From contig CM077034.1 of NCBI GenBank assembly GCA_039090855.1, positions 226,241,331-226,305,330 of the forward strand: a stretch of 64,000 bases of DNA. Reading direction: 5' to 3'. Every line of letters begins with the position of its first letter. Position 1 is the first letter of the stretch. This DNA comes from Macrothele yani. Lineage: Eukaryota; Arthropoda; Arachnida; Araneae; Macrothelidae. Shown piece by piece: positions 10,522-20,423 of the stretch. The notes under the pieces were generated by a model, which did not search any database, was not told the DNA's origin, and saw only the letters and a list, made by a program, of their open reading frames with translations. The translations under genes were made by a program, and so were the position numbers.

Positions 10522-12285
10522 TTAACTCTGATCATGATGTCTTGTCATTTTTCGGATCCACGAGTTCCTCTTCTTATCTCTCCTGGTTACACCAAGCATG
10601 CACCTCTCCGTGCTGCTTTGAGTTGTCTGCAGCCTTTGTATGTCTCTTTTAGTTAAGGTCCACGTCTCTGCACCATACGTAAGCACTGGAAGGATGCATT
10701 GATCAAACACTTTTCTTTTAAGACATAATGGCATATTGCTCTTGAAAATTATGCTGTTTCTTCCAAAAGCTCTCCAGGCAAGTTTTGTACGCCGATTAAT
10801 TTCTTCATCAATGTGACCCTCACTTGATATCTGCTGTCCAAGATAAACGTATGTGCCAGTTATCTCCAGCTTTTCCCCATCAATCGATAAATCTTCATTT
10901 CTGGTAAAAGCATTGAACATCACTTTTGTCTTCTGAAAGTTCATTTTTAATCCCACTTCTTTATTCTTGTCAGCAAGTTCCTGGATCATACTCTGCAGCT
11001 CAGATGGGGTAGTTGCAAAAATGACTACGTCATCAGCAAAACGTAGGTGGGTTAGATAATCTCCATTAATCTTTATCCCTTTGTTTTCCCACCTCAGCAA
11101 CTGAAAAACACCCTCCAATGTGGCATTAAAGAGCTTCGGAGATATGGTGTCACCTTGTCTCACTCCCTTTCCAATTTTTACGTGTGTTGTATTTTCAAAC
11201 AGCCGAATCTTTGCACTGGCATTTTCATAGATGTTATTAATAATATTAATGTATGCATCTTCAATACCGCAGGTTTTCAGAGCCATTGTAACTGCTGATG
11301 GTTTCACCGAATTAAAGGCTTTTTCATAATCGATAAAAGCCATGCACAATGGAAGTTCATATTCCCTCGCTCTTTCAATTAGTTCTCTCAGCACGTGGAT
11401 ATGATCTATTGTGCTGTAGCCACTCCTGAATCCAGCTTGTTCTCTCGGTTCAGCCATGTCCAGTGTTACCTTCAAGCGGTGTGAAAGAACTTTAGTGAAG
11501 ATTTTATAAACTACTGATAGGAGGCTGATAGGTCTGTAGTTCCTGAGATCCTCAATGTCACCTTTCTTATGTAGCAGGATCATTGTAGCGGTGTTCCAAT
11601 CCTCAGGAATCTTTCCTTCATTAAGGCATCGAGTGAAAATTTGGGCGAGTACTGTTTCGATTTCTCCACTTGCTTCTTGTATGATGTCTACAGTAATTCC
11701 ATCTTCTCCTGGAGCTTTTCCCCGCTTCATGTTCTTGATCGCATGTGCAACTTCTGCTGGAAGGACTGGAGGAACTCTGGTACTGGTATCTTTCATGATG
11801 TCAGGAGTGCATGTATCATCCCTTTCATATAATTTGGAGTAGAAATCTTTCACTCTTGTCAAAATTTCGCCTCTATTTCTTGTTACAGAACCATCTTCTT
11901 TTCTCAGTGCCATAATCTGTTTTCTTCCCTTACTGAGATGTCCCTTTGCTATCTTTAGGCTTTGGTTGTTTTCAATTGCTTTCCTCACTAGTTCACAGTT
12001 GAATTTTCTTACGTCTTCAGTGATACTTTTTCTTGCTGTCTTGCATAGCTCTATATATTCCACTTTGGAAGTCACATCTTCTTTAGTTGTCCTCATCTTT
12101 CTTCTTTTTTGCATCAACATTTTCATTTTTCCTGATAATTTATTTACATGCAACTTGTTCTTAGACCCAGCTAATTTTGTTGCTGTTTCCATAAGAGCTT
12201 TGGTTACTTTTCTGTTAACTTCAGAGATGCCCAGTTCTTCCGATGTTAGGCCTTCTAAAGCAGATAATCTGTTCTTCTGTTCCAA
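10522..12285 (-). pseudogene. RTE-type reverse transcriptase (copy B), open 587 codons
   Basis: Long open frame of a non-LTR reverse transcriptase, which would copy LINE RNA at a nicked target. Motifs in order: NYRPISLLSVVYKIFTKVL; EQAGFRSGYSTIDHIHVL; MAFIDYEKAFNSV (motif A, catalytic Asp); GVRQGDTISPKLFNA (motif B); HLRFADDVVIFA (motif C, FADD intact); then YVYLGQQIS and YGAETWTLTK. Upstream it is cut off from the endonuclease by a frameshift between 12285 and 12500. A small deletion near 10545 relative to copy C changes the frame after RKMTR, so the C-terminus is aberrant. Confidence 0.85.
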
Positions 12286-12505
12286 CTTGAAGGTATGGTA
12301 TTTTTTAAGGTTGGTTATGTCAATACATTTTGTTTGTCTTTATGAGCTTGCCACGTTCGAGTTTAGTGTTGAGGTGCATCTTACATCTCACCAATCTATG
12401 GTCACTAACTGTGTTGAACTTGTTTAGCACACAGCAGTCTTTTATGACGAATTTTTTGTTACACATAATAAAATCAGTTTCACTTGTCGTCCCATTTGGA
12501 TGTCT

Positions 12506-13234
12506 TCATGTCCATTTCCTGTGTGGCTTTTTCTTGAAAAAGGAGTTCAAGATGAAAAACCCTTTTGTCTCTGCAAACTCAAGGAGAGTATTTCCACGCT
12601 GGTTTCTGTTGCCGTGACCGAATTTACCTACTGAAGTTTCATTCTGTTGCCGTTGCCCTATTTTTGCATTGAAATCTCCCATAATTATTTTCAAGTGCTG
12701 CTTACCTTTATTATTTAGATGACAAATTTCCTCATAAAATTCTTCAATTTCTTCTTCAGGATGACTTGTGGTGGGTGCATAAGTTTGAATAATCTGAGCC
12801 TGGTATCTTCTCGAGAGTTGGATAACGAGTCGTGCAGCTCTGTCAGAGGAACTTTCAACTTCTACAACTTTATCCTTCAGTTTCTTGTTTATTATAAATC
12901 CAACACCACTAGTTCTGCCAGTATCTGTCCCACGATAGTAGAAGAGATGTCCACTTTTCAGTTCGATGAGATCTTCTCCTTTTCTCCTTACCTCACTTAG
13001 CCCCACGATGTCCCACTTGATCCTTTGTAGTTCCTCTAACAATTCAAGAAGCCTTGAATCAGAAGATAGGGAGCGTCCATTATACGTTGCCAAGGTCAGC
13101 ATCAGATGGCAGCCTAGTCCGGTCCTCCGGGGATTCTTAGCACCCTCTGCCTTCATGTCGCACTGGCCGCTGCCTTGGCCAGGTACATTCCAGCTGCCGG
13201 AGACTGAGGGCCAAGATTTAAGTTGTGGAGTCAT
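12506..13234 (-). pseudogene. RTE-type apurinic-like endonuclease (copy B)
   Basis: N-terminal exonuclease-endonuclease-phosphatase domain of the same LINE. It contains LATYNGRSLSSDSRLLEL, IVGLSEVRRKGE (metal-binding Glu), YRGTDTGRTSGVGF, QTYAPTTSHPEEEIEEFY and IIMGDFNAKIG, with the catalytic GDFNA. The frame stops at 12505 where copy C has a Trp codon: HRKWT followed by TGA instead of TGG, a single substitution. In an intact element this would nick the target DNA and be fused to the RT. Confidence 0.85.
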
Positions 13235-13424
13235 TTTGGAGGGGTTTGGCCATAACTCACCACGCTGGCCAAGCGGGTTGGTGAGTGTGGGATAGCATTT
13301 CCTCTAATCCCGATGGTATAGTTATACCGCTATTGGCGGTCGCCATAGCCCCTTTAATGGGAACAGGATGTACCACTAGAAGGCAGGGTTGACATATATA
13401 TATAAATAATAATAAATTAATAGC

Positions 13425-14215
13425 AAAACCAGAATGCAGAAAGTGTCGAGAATGCCGAGCCTTGGCTTTATCAAGGACCAGCAAAACTCTGCATTTCCAC
13501 AAAGACCTAGGTGAAAATGGGTTTCTGCAAAGCCATAGATGCATGTAGAAGTCCCACAAGAATTTTTGAATTAACATAACCGCCCTCAATGGTGCAGAAA
13601 AAAATAATTTAGCAAAAGTTTTTGTATACATCTATCACTTTCCTGGCCCAACCCATACTCACCATCTGTCACAAAAAACAGAAAAATGTTGTAAAAAAAC
13701 TCACAAAATGTGAGAAGGCTTGAACAAACCAACAGAAAAACCCAGTTTAAGCAACCATACAGCCCAAGTGAAGTTCCAAGCGTGAATCAAAGTACAAAAA
13801 GCTGATAAATAATGTCATTCCCTGGGCGGAAAATGCACTTCCAAAAATACAATAAAAATAAAAGAATATAAATTACTGGATTTTTCTGTTGGTTTGTTCA
13901 AGCCTTCTCACATTTTGTGAGTTTTTCTGACAACGTTTTTCTGTTTTTTGTGACAGATGATGAGTATGAGTTGGACCAGGAAAATGATAGATGTATACAA
14001 AAACTTTTGCTAAATTATTTTTTTCTGCACCATTGAGGGCGGTTATGTTAATTCAAAAATTCTTGTGGGACTTCTACATGCATCTATGGCTTTGCAGAAA
14101 CCCATTTTCAACTAGGTCTTTGTGGAAATGCAGAGTTTTGCTGGTCCTTGATAAAGCCAAGGCTCGGCATTCTCGACACTTTCTGCATTCTGGTTTTGTT
14201 ATTAATTTATTATAT
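13425..14215. repeat. Long foldback: 330-bp inverted arms, 120-bp spacer
   Basis: About 13425-13762 and 13884-14215 are near-perfect inverted copies around a spacer of about 120 bp. The outer arms read AGCAAAACCAGAATGCAG and its complement, the inner arms TTTTTCTGTTGGTTTGTTC. Each arm includes GTCCTTGATAAAGCC and TCGACACTTTCTGCA, reminiscent of the CTGATGA-stem-GAAA motifs of other foldbacks here. The 80-codon frames in the arms are mirror images and not convincing genes. It lies between LINE copies B and D. Confidence 0.75.
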
Positions 14216-14299
14216 TTACTCTTGCCTGTTTGGTTTTGAGTTTTAATTCGTTGTTTTTGTCCTTGTTAAATAACTTTTTTGTTTCAGACTCTGCTTTGT

Positions 14300-15351
14300 A
14301 GTTTATATATCATCATCATCATCATTGTCAACCATTATCAATCCACTGCTGGACGAAGGTCTGTCCAAGCCTCTTCCACAACCGTCTGTCTTGTGCCAGT
14401 CTCCTCCATGTCACTCCCGCATACTTTCGAATTTCATCCACCCATCTCCCATGTGGTCTTCTTCTGGGTCTTTTCCTGTCCCTTGGAATCCAATCTAAAA
14501 TGTCGGCTGTCCATCGATGGTCTGTCCTTCTGGCAGCATGTCCAGCCCATTGCCATTTCAGGGATTTAACTCTGATCATGATGTCTTCCACTCTTGTCAT
14601 TTTTCGGATCCACGAGTTCCTCTTCTTATCTCTCCTGGTTACACCAAGCATGCACCTCTCCATGCTGCTTTGAGTTGTCTGCTGCCTTTGTATGTCTGTT
14701 TTAGTTAAGGTCCACGTCTCTGCACCATACGTAAGTACTGGAAGGATGCATTGATCAAACACTTTTCTTTTAAGACATAATGGCATATTGCTCTTGAAAA
14801 TTATGCTGTTTCTTCCAAAAGCTCTCCAGGCAAGTTTTGTACGCCGATTAATGTCTTCATCAATGTGACCCTCACTTGATATCTGCTGTCCAAGATAAAC
14901 GTATGTGTCTGTTATCTCCAGCTTTTCTCCATCAATCGATAAATCTTCATTTCTTGTAAAAGCATTGAACATCACTTTTGTCTTCTGAAAGTTCATTTTT
15001 AATCCCACTTCTTTACTCTTGTCAGCAAGTTCCTGGATCATACTCTGCAACTCTGATGGGGTAGTTGCAAAAATGACTATGTCATCAACAAAACGAAGGT
15101 GGGTTAGATAATCTCCATTAATCTTTATCCCTCCATTTTTCCAGTTCAGTGATTGAAAGATATTTTCCAATGTGGCATTAAAGAGCTTCGGAGATATGGT
15201 GTCACCTTGTCTCACTCCCTTTCCAATTTTTACGTGTGTTGTATTTTCAAACAGCCGAATCTTTGCACTTGCATTTTCATAGATGTTATTAATAATATTA
15301 ATGTATGCATCTTCAATACCGCAGGATTTCAGAGCCATTGTAACTGCTGAT
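14300..15351 (-). mobile_element. RTE-type LINE, copy D (5'-truncated)
   Basis: Minus-strand copy containing the 3' half of the RT frame and the family's microsatellite tail, read on plus as CATCATCATCATC at 14311-14323. The 5' truncation falls in the codons before MALKSCG and abuts a (TA)n tract (15354-15373), directly followed by the 5' end of copy C on the opposite strand. Confidence 0.85.
14328..15338 (-). pseudogene. RTE-type RT fragment (copy D), 336 codons
   Basis: Covers RT motifs B and C and the C-terminal domain: GVRQGDTISPKLFNA, HLRFVDDIVIFA, YVYLGQQISSEGH, YGAETWTLTK, then WQWAGHAARRTDHRW and RPRRRPHGRWVDEI, ending VQQWIDNG and a stop. The FADD catalytic box is FVDD here, and motif A and the endonuclease are missing, so the copy is inactive. 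The intact C-terminus shows what copy B lost. Confidence 0.85.
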
Positions 15352-15353
15352 GG

Positions 15354-15373
15354 TTATATATATATATATATAT
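15354..15373. repeat. (TA)n tract at a LINE junction
   Basis: About 20 bp of alternating TA lies exactly between the truncated 5' edge of copy D and the 5' end of copy C. A comparable tract sits at the truncated edge of the LINE fragment at 18663-19012. Confidence 0.9.
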
Positions 15374-15582
15374 GGGATGTAAGGTCAGGTGATGCGTAAC
15401 ATCACAGCCTCTCCTTGACAAATGTCAACCCCGCCTTCTCGTGGTACATCCTGTTCCCACTAAAGGGGCTCAGACGACCGCCAATAGCGGTATAACTATA
15501 CCATCGGGATTAGAGGAAATGCTATCCCACACTCACCAACCCGCTTGGCCAGCGTGGTGAGTTATGGCCAAACCCCTCCAAA

Positions 15583-16737
15583 ATGACTCCACAACTTAAA
15601 TCTTGGCCCTCAGTCTCCGGCAGCTGGAATGTACCTGGCCAAGGCAGCGGCCAGTGCGACATGAAGGCAGAGGGTGCTAAGAATCCCCGGAGGACCGGAC
15701 TAGGCTGCCATCTGATGCTGACCTTGGCTACGTACAACGGACGCTCCCTATCTTCTGATTCAAGGCTTCTTGAATTGGAAGAGGAACTACAAAGGATCAA
15801 GTGGGACATCGTCGAGCTAAGTGAGGTAAGGAGAAAATGAGAAGATCTTATTGAACTGAAAAGTGGACATCTCTTCTACTATCGTGGGACAGATACTGGC
15901 AGAACTAGTGGTGTTGGATTTATAATAAACAAGAAACTGAAGGATAAAGTTGTAGAAGTTGAAAGTTCCTCTGACAGAGCTGCACGACTCGTTATCCAAC
16001 TCTCGAGAAGATACCAGGCTCAGATTATTCAAACTTATGCACCCACCACAAGTCATGCTGAAGAAGAAATTGAAGAATTTTATGAGGGAATTAGTGATCT
16101 AAATAATAAAGGTAAGCAGCACTTGAAGATAATTATGGGAGATTTCAATGCAAAAATAGGGCAGCGGCAACAGAATGAAACTTCAGTAGGTAAATTCGGT
16201 CACGGCAACAGAAACCAGCGTGGAAATACTCTCGTAGAGTTTGCAGAGGCAGAAGGGTTTTTCATCTTGAACTCCTTTTTCAAGAAAAAGCCACACAGGA
16301 AATGGACATGGAGACATCCAAATGGGACGACAAGTGAAATTGATTTTATTATGTGTAACAAAAAATTCGTCATAGAAGACTGCAGTGTGCTAAACAAGTT
16401 CAACACAGGCAGTGACCATAGATTGGTGAGATGTAAGATGCACCTCAACACTAAACTCGAACGTAGTAAGCTCACAAAACAAACAAAATCTATTGACATA
16501 ACCAACCTTAAAAAACACCATAATACCTTCAAGTTGGAACTGAAGAACAGATTCTCTGCTTTAGAAGGCCTAACATCGGAAGAAGTGGATATTTCTGAAG
16601 TTAACAGAAAAGTAACCAAAGCTCTTATGGAAACAGCAACAAAATTAGCTGGGTCTAAGGAACAAATTGCATGTGAACAAATTATCAGGAAAAACCAAAA
16701 TGTTGATGCAAAAAAGAAGAGTGATGAGGACAACTAA
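15583..16737 (+). pseudogene. RTE-type endonuclease and linker (copy C)
   Basis: Same endonuclease as copy B (MTPQLKSWPSV, ATYNGRSL, GVGFIINKK, QTYAPTTSH, IIMGDFNAKIG). The frame has a TGA at about 15838 where copy B reads GEDLIEL, then stays open through the RNP-distal part (WRHPNGTTSEIDFIMCNKK, GSDHRLVRCKMHL, the last blocks of an EEP endonuclease with the SDH catalytic His). A frameshift at about 16660 separates it from the RT. Confidence 0.85.
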
Positions 16738-16907
16738 AGAAGATGTGACTTCCAAAGTGGAATATATAGAGCTATGCAAGACAGTACGAAAAAGTATCAC
16801 TGAAGACGTAAGGAAATTCAACTGTGAACTAGTAAGGAAAGCAATTGAAAACAACCAAAGCCTAAAGATAGCAAAGGGACATCTCAGTAAGGGGAAAAAA
16901 ACAGATT

Positions 16908-18545
16908 ATGGCCCTGAGAAAAGAAGATGGTTCTGTAACAAGAAATAGAGGCGAAATTTTGACAAGAGTGAAAGATTTCTACTCCAAATTATATGAAAGG
17001 GATGATACATGTACTCCAGACATCATGAAAGGTACCAGTACCAGAGTTCTTCCAGTCCTTCCAGCAGAAGTTGCACATGCAATCAAGAACATGAAGCGGG
17101 GAAAAGCTCCAGGAGAAGATGGAATTACTGTAGACATCATACAAGAAGCAAGTGGAGAAATCGAAACAGTACTCGCCCAAATTTTCACTCGATGCCTTAA
17201 TGAAGGGAAAATTCCTGAGGATTGGAACAACGCTACAATGATCTTGCTACATAAAAAAGGTGACATTGAGGATCTCAGGAACTACAGACCTATCAGCCTT
17301 CTATCAGTGGTTTATAAAATCTTCACTAAAGTTCTTTCACACCTCTTGAAGGTGACACTGGACATGGCTCAACCGAGAGAACAAGCTGGATTCAGGAGTG
17401 GCTACAGCACAATAGATCATATCCACGTACTGAGAGAACTAATTGAAAGAGCGAGGGAATATGAGCTTCCATTGTGCATGGCTTTTATCGATTATGAAAA
17501 AGCCTTTGATTCGGTGAAACCATCAGCAGTTGCAATGGCTCTGAAATCCTGCGGTATTGAAGATGCATACATTAATATTATTAATAACATCTATGAAAAT
17601 GCAAGTGCAAAGATTCGGCTGTTTGAAAATACAACACACATAAAAATTGGAAAAGGAGTGAGACAAGGTGACACCATATCTCCGAAGCTCTTTAATGCCA
17701 CATTGGAAAATGTCTTTCAATCACTGAACTGGGAAAACAAAGGGATAAAGATTAATGGAGATTATCTAACCCACCTTCGTTTTGCTGATGACGTAGTCAT
17801 TTTTGCAACTACCCCATCAGAGCTACAGAGTATGATCCAGGAACTTGCTGACAAGAGTAAAGAAGTGGGATTAAAAATGAACTTTCAGAAGACAAAAGTG
17901 ATGTACAATGCTTTTACAAGAAATGAAGATTTATCGATTGATGGAGAAAAGCTGGAGATAACAGACACGTACGTTTATCTTGGACAGCAGATATCAAGTG
18001 AGGGTCACATTGGTGAAGAAATTAATCGGCGTACAAAACTTGCCTGGAGAGCTTTTGGAAGAAACAGCATAATTTTCAAGAGCAATATGCCATTATGTCT
18101 TAAAAGAAAAGTGTTTGATCAATGCATCCTTCCAGTGCTTACGTATGGTGCAGAGACGTGGATCTTAGCTAAAAGAGACATACAAAGGCTGCAGACAACT
18201 CAAAGCAGCATGGAGAGGTGCATGCTTGGTGTAACCAGGAGAGATAAGAAGAGGAACACGTGGATCCGAAAAATGACAAGAGTGGAAGACATCATGATCA
18301 GAGTTAAATCCCTGAAATGGCAATGGGCTGGACATACTGCCAGAAGAACAGACCATCGATGGACAGCCGAAATTTTAGATTGGATTCCAAGGGACAGGAA
18401 AAGACCCAGAAGAAGACCACATGAAAGATGGGTGGATGAAATTCGAAAGTATGCGGGAGTGACATGGAGGAGACTGGCACAAGACAGACCGTTGTGGAGG
18501 AAACTTGGGGAGACCTTCGTCCAGCAGTGGATTGATAATGGTTGA
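16908..18545 (+). pseudogene. RTE-type reverse transcriptase (copy C), open 545 codons
   Basis: Complete RT with intact motifs: MAFIDYEKAFDSV, GVRQGDTISPKLFNA, HLRFADDVVIFA, and the C-terminal YVYLGQQISSEGH, YGAETWILAK, WAGHTARRTDHRW, RPRRRPHERWVDEI, ending VQQWIDNG and TGA. An A-run near 16898 shifts the frame just upstream, cutting the RT off from the endonuclease, so in its present form the product would lack its nuclease. It is the best-preserved enzyme frame in the window besides copy B. Confidence 0.88.
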
Positions 18546-18569
18546 CAATGATGATGATGATCATGATAT

Positions 18570-18660
18570 CATCATCATCATCATTGTCAACCATTATCAA
18601 TCCACTGCTGGACGAAGGTCTCCCCAAGTTTCCTCCACAACGGTCTGTCTTGTGCCAGTC
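18570..18660 (-). mobile_element. RTE LINE 3'-end fragment
   Basis: About 90 bp of the LINE's last codons and tail, inverted relative to copy C (read on plus as ATCATCATCATTGTCAACC, then CCACTGCTGGACGAAGG). It ends at GTGCCAGTCTC, where the next fragment begins with the same ATCATGATATCATC junction sequence. Confidence 0.85.
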
Positions 18661-18662
18661 TC

Positions 18663-19010
18663 ATCATGATATCATCATCATCATCATTGTCAACCATTAT
18701 CAATCCACTGCTGGACGAAGGTCTCCCCAAGTTTCCTCCACAACGGTCTGTCTTGTGCCAGTCTCCTCCATGTCACTCCCGCATACTTCATCCACCCATT
18801 TCCCATGAGGTCTCCTTCTGGGTCTTTTCCTGTCCCTTGGAATCCAATCTAAAATTTCGGCTGTCCATCGATGATCTGTCCTTCTGGCAGTATGTCCAGC
18901 CCATTGCCATTTCAGGGATTTAACTCTGATCATGATGTCTTCCAGTCTTGTCATTTTTCGGATCCACGAGTTCCTCTTCTTATCTCTCCTGGTTACACCA
19001 AGCATGCACC

Positions 19011-19012
<2 letters not shown>
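18663..19012 (-). mobile_element. RTE LINE 3'-end fragment, 5'-truncated
   Basis: About 350 bp of the C-terminal RT region and tail on the minus strand (MLGVTRRDKKRNSWIRKM, then WQWAGHTARRTDHRW). A small deletion before GSDMEE shifts the frame compared with copy C. The truncated edge abuts a (TA)n tract (19014-19045). Confidence 0.85.
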
Positions 19013-19013
<1 letters not shown>

Positions 19014-19053
<40 letters not shown>

Positions 19054-19360
19054 TAACGTGGAAATTTATAATAAATTTACATATTTTATAATTTATAATA
19101 AAATTATTTATAATTAATATATAACAATACAGTATAATATATAATTTATTTTATAATTTTAATTTATATTTATTTCCATTTATATTTTTTAAACATTTTT
19201 TAAATATAACATGGAAAAAGTTCTAACTGTTAAGAAATTATTACAAAATGGAACTAGATACGTTTTAACATGTTTTTATCACGTCATATCAAGCATAGCA
19301 TATCTACGACTTTATGTTTAGCACATTTTTTTTTTTTGCTATTTTAATTCTTTTGTGAAA
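19014..19360. other. (TA)n tract and AT-rich DNA, no gene
   Basis: A (TA)n tract of about 30 bp is followed by very AT-rich sequence (TTTATAATT-type stretches). No frame or repeat family is recognised. From about 19365 the subterminal GAGGAC-rich part of the composite element's right end begins. Confidence 0.6.
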
Positions 19361-19547
19361 TTTCAAAAATTGAGGACCAAAAATAAGCAACTGAGGTCAT
19401 TTGATGTCCTCAACAGGTTTTACTGAACTGAGGACAAAGCATTGAAATTGAGGACTGTAGCCCCAGAAAATGAGGACATCTGGTCACCTTATTCTAAGGC
19501 CAAAAATTAAAAGATTAAGATACACAGAAGCCGAGCACAAAACTCAC

Positions 19548-19641
19548 CATTATTTAACTTGTTGCATGCGAGTCCCATTTGCAGCGTTCTAGGAGAGCTC
19601 ACGGCAGGACTATCAGCTCTTCTTATTGGATGACTGATGCC
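19548..19641 (-). CDS. Host gene internal exon (unidentified protein)
   Basis: On the minus strand a strong acceptor (TTTTTCTTTCTCTTCAG) precedes 94 nt, then a GTGAGT donor. In the phase set by the exon at 19888-20011 it reads GISHPIRRADSPAVSSPRT, then LQMGLACNKLNN, 31 codons plus one base, with no stop. The intron to the previous exon is 246 bp. Composition is more protein-like and GC-richer than the surroundings. I do not recognise the family. The downstream intron holds the 13.8-kb composite element. Confidence 0.5.
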
Positions 19642-19887
19642 CTGAAGAGAAAGAAAAAGGCACATGTTGGCTCACATGAACGCACGGTGTTGCTAAGTGT
19701 TTTTTTTTTAACTTTTACAAAAATAATAAATAAATAAAATTCCATGCAACAAAACGTAAACACGCTCTGGCAAAAGTACTTCGAACTAAGAGAATCTGCA
19801 ACAGTTTTGCAAGCAAATCATTCTGACTTTGAGATGTTTACAAGAAGAACACTCAAGCAAAGTACACTTCTGTTTTCCAGAACTCAC

Positions 19888-20011
19888 CACAGGATTCTTC
19901 TTTGAATTGACGGAGCATATCAGCTCCCCGGTCTTGCTAGAAAACACACCAGTGGAGCCATCTTGGTTTTCCACAATTTTGTACATCATTGGAATTTCTT
20001 CGAATTCCAGG
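19888..20011 (-). CDS. Host gene internal exon (unidentified protein)
   Basis: Minus strand: acceptor TTTCTCTTTTCTTCCAG, 124 nt, donor GTGAGT. It reads one base plus 41 codons: LEFEEIPMMYKIVENQDG, then STGVFSSKTGELICSV, then NSKKNPV, ending in phase 0, which matches the next exon's start. The two splice sites have classic pyrimidine tracts. The segment is hydrophilic with no membrane helix or known motif. It could include the start codon (MMYK) if the upstream exon is not real. Family unknown. Confidence 0.5.
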
Positions 20012-20423
20012 CTGGAAGAAAAGAGAAACCACTATATTGCAAAGGCTTTCACAGAATAAATGCGTACTCATCATATATTAGTGCTGGGCATAATCGATTG
20101 AATTCAGAAATCAAAAGGTTGTGATTGAGAGATTCATTCAAAATAATCACTCAAACGATTTCTAATTTCACAATTTACCGGCAGTAGATTTCCTCTCTCT
20201 ATCTAGAGTAAGAAATCCATGCTGAAAATGAAAGACAAACACACCATTTTTTTTTTTTTTTTTGAATCCACTTAACCACGAGTGATTGTGCAAGCGAGAG
20301 ATCATTTGGTCACACAACAAAAAGTATATCAAGAACATCTCAAGTAGTTCTCTATACTTGGGGCAAAGCTAACCTGACTACGCAGTTAAAGCTACGGAGC
20401 GCGTACTTACACTGCATAATATA

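Larger units (their letters stand above)
10496..13400 (-). mobile_element. RTE-type LINE, copy B (3' end lost)
   Basis: Minus-strand copy with a 5' untranslated part (about 13235-13400, including TATACCGCTATTGGCGGTC), an endonuclease frame and a reverse transcriptase frame. Compared with copies at 14.3-18.6 kb, similarity stops at about 10495, after LKWQ, where unrelated sequence replaces the last 70 or so codons and the tail. The 5' side ends in a (TA)n stretch. Confidence 0.85.
15374..18567 (+). mobile_element. RTE-type LINE, copy C (near full length)
   Basis: Most complete copy: a 5' untranslated region (15374-15582), endonuclease, RT, and a 3' end running into GACAATGATGATGATGAT. Microsatellite tails of this kind are usual for RTE-type LINEs. 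Length is about 3.2 kb. The reading frame is broken by one nonsense change and at least two frameshifts. It is immediately followed, tail to tail, by two fragments of the same family on the minus strand. Confidence 0.9.
5688..19491. mobile_element. Large composite DNA transposon (13.8 kb) with GGTGACC ends
   Basis: The ends TAAGGTGACCAGAT (5688) and ATCTGGTCACCTTA (19478-19491) are perfect 14-bp inverted repeats. Subterminal sequence is shared too: both ends contain GTCCTCAATTTCAATGC and repeated GAGGAC motifs. The right flank is TTCTAAGG and the left flank TTCTAAGTAAGG, which is the same 8 bp if TAAG was duplicated. An 8-bp duplication suggests a hAT-like element (inference). No transposase of its own is seen; the interior is filled by later insertions (6269-9672, SINEs, LINEs, a foldback). 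The right end lies 56 bp from the exon at 19548-19641. Confidence 0.6.
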
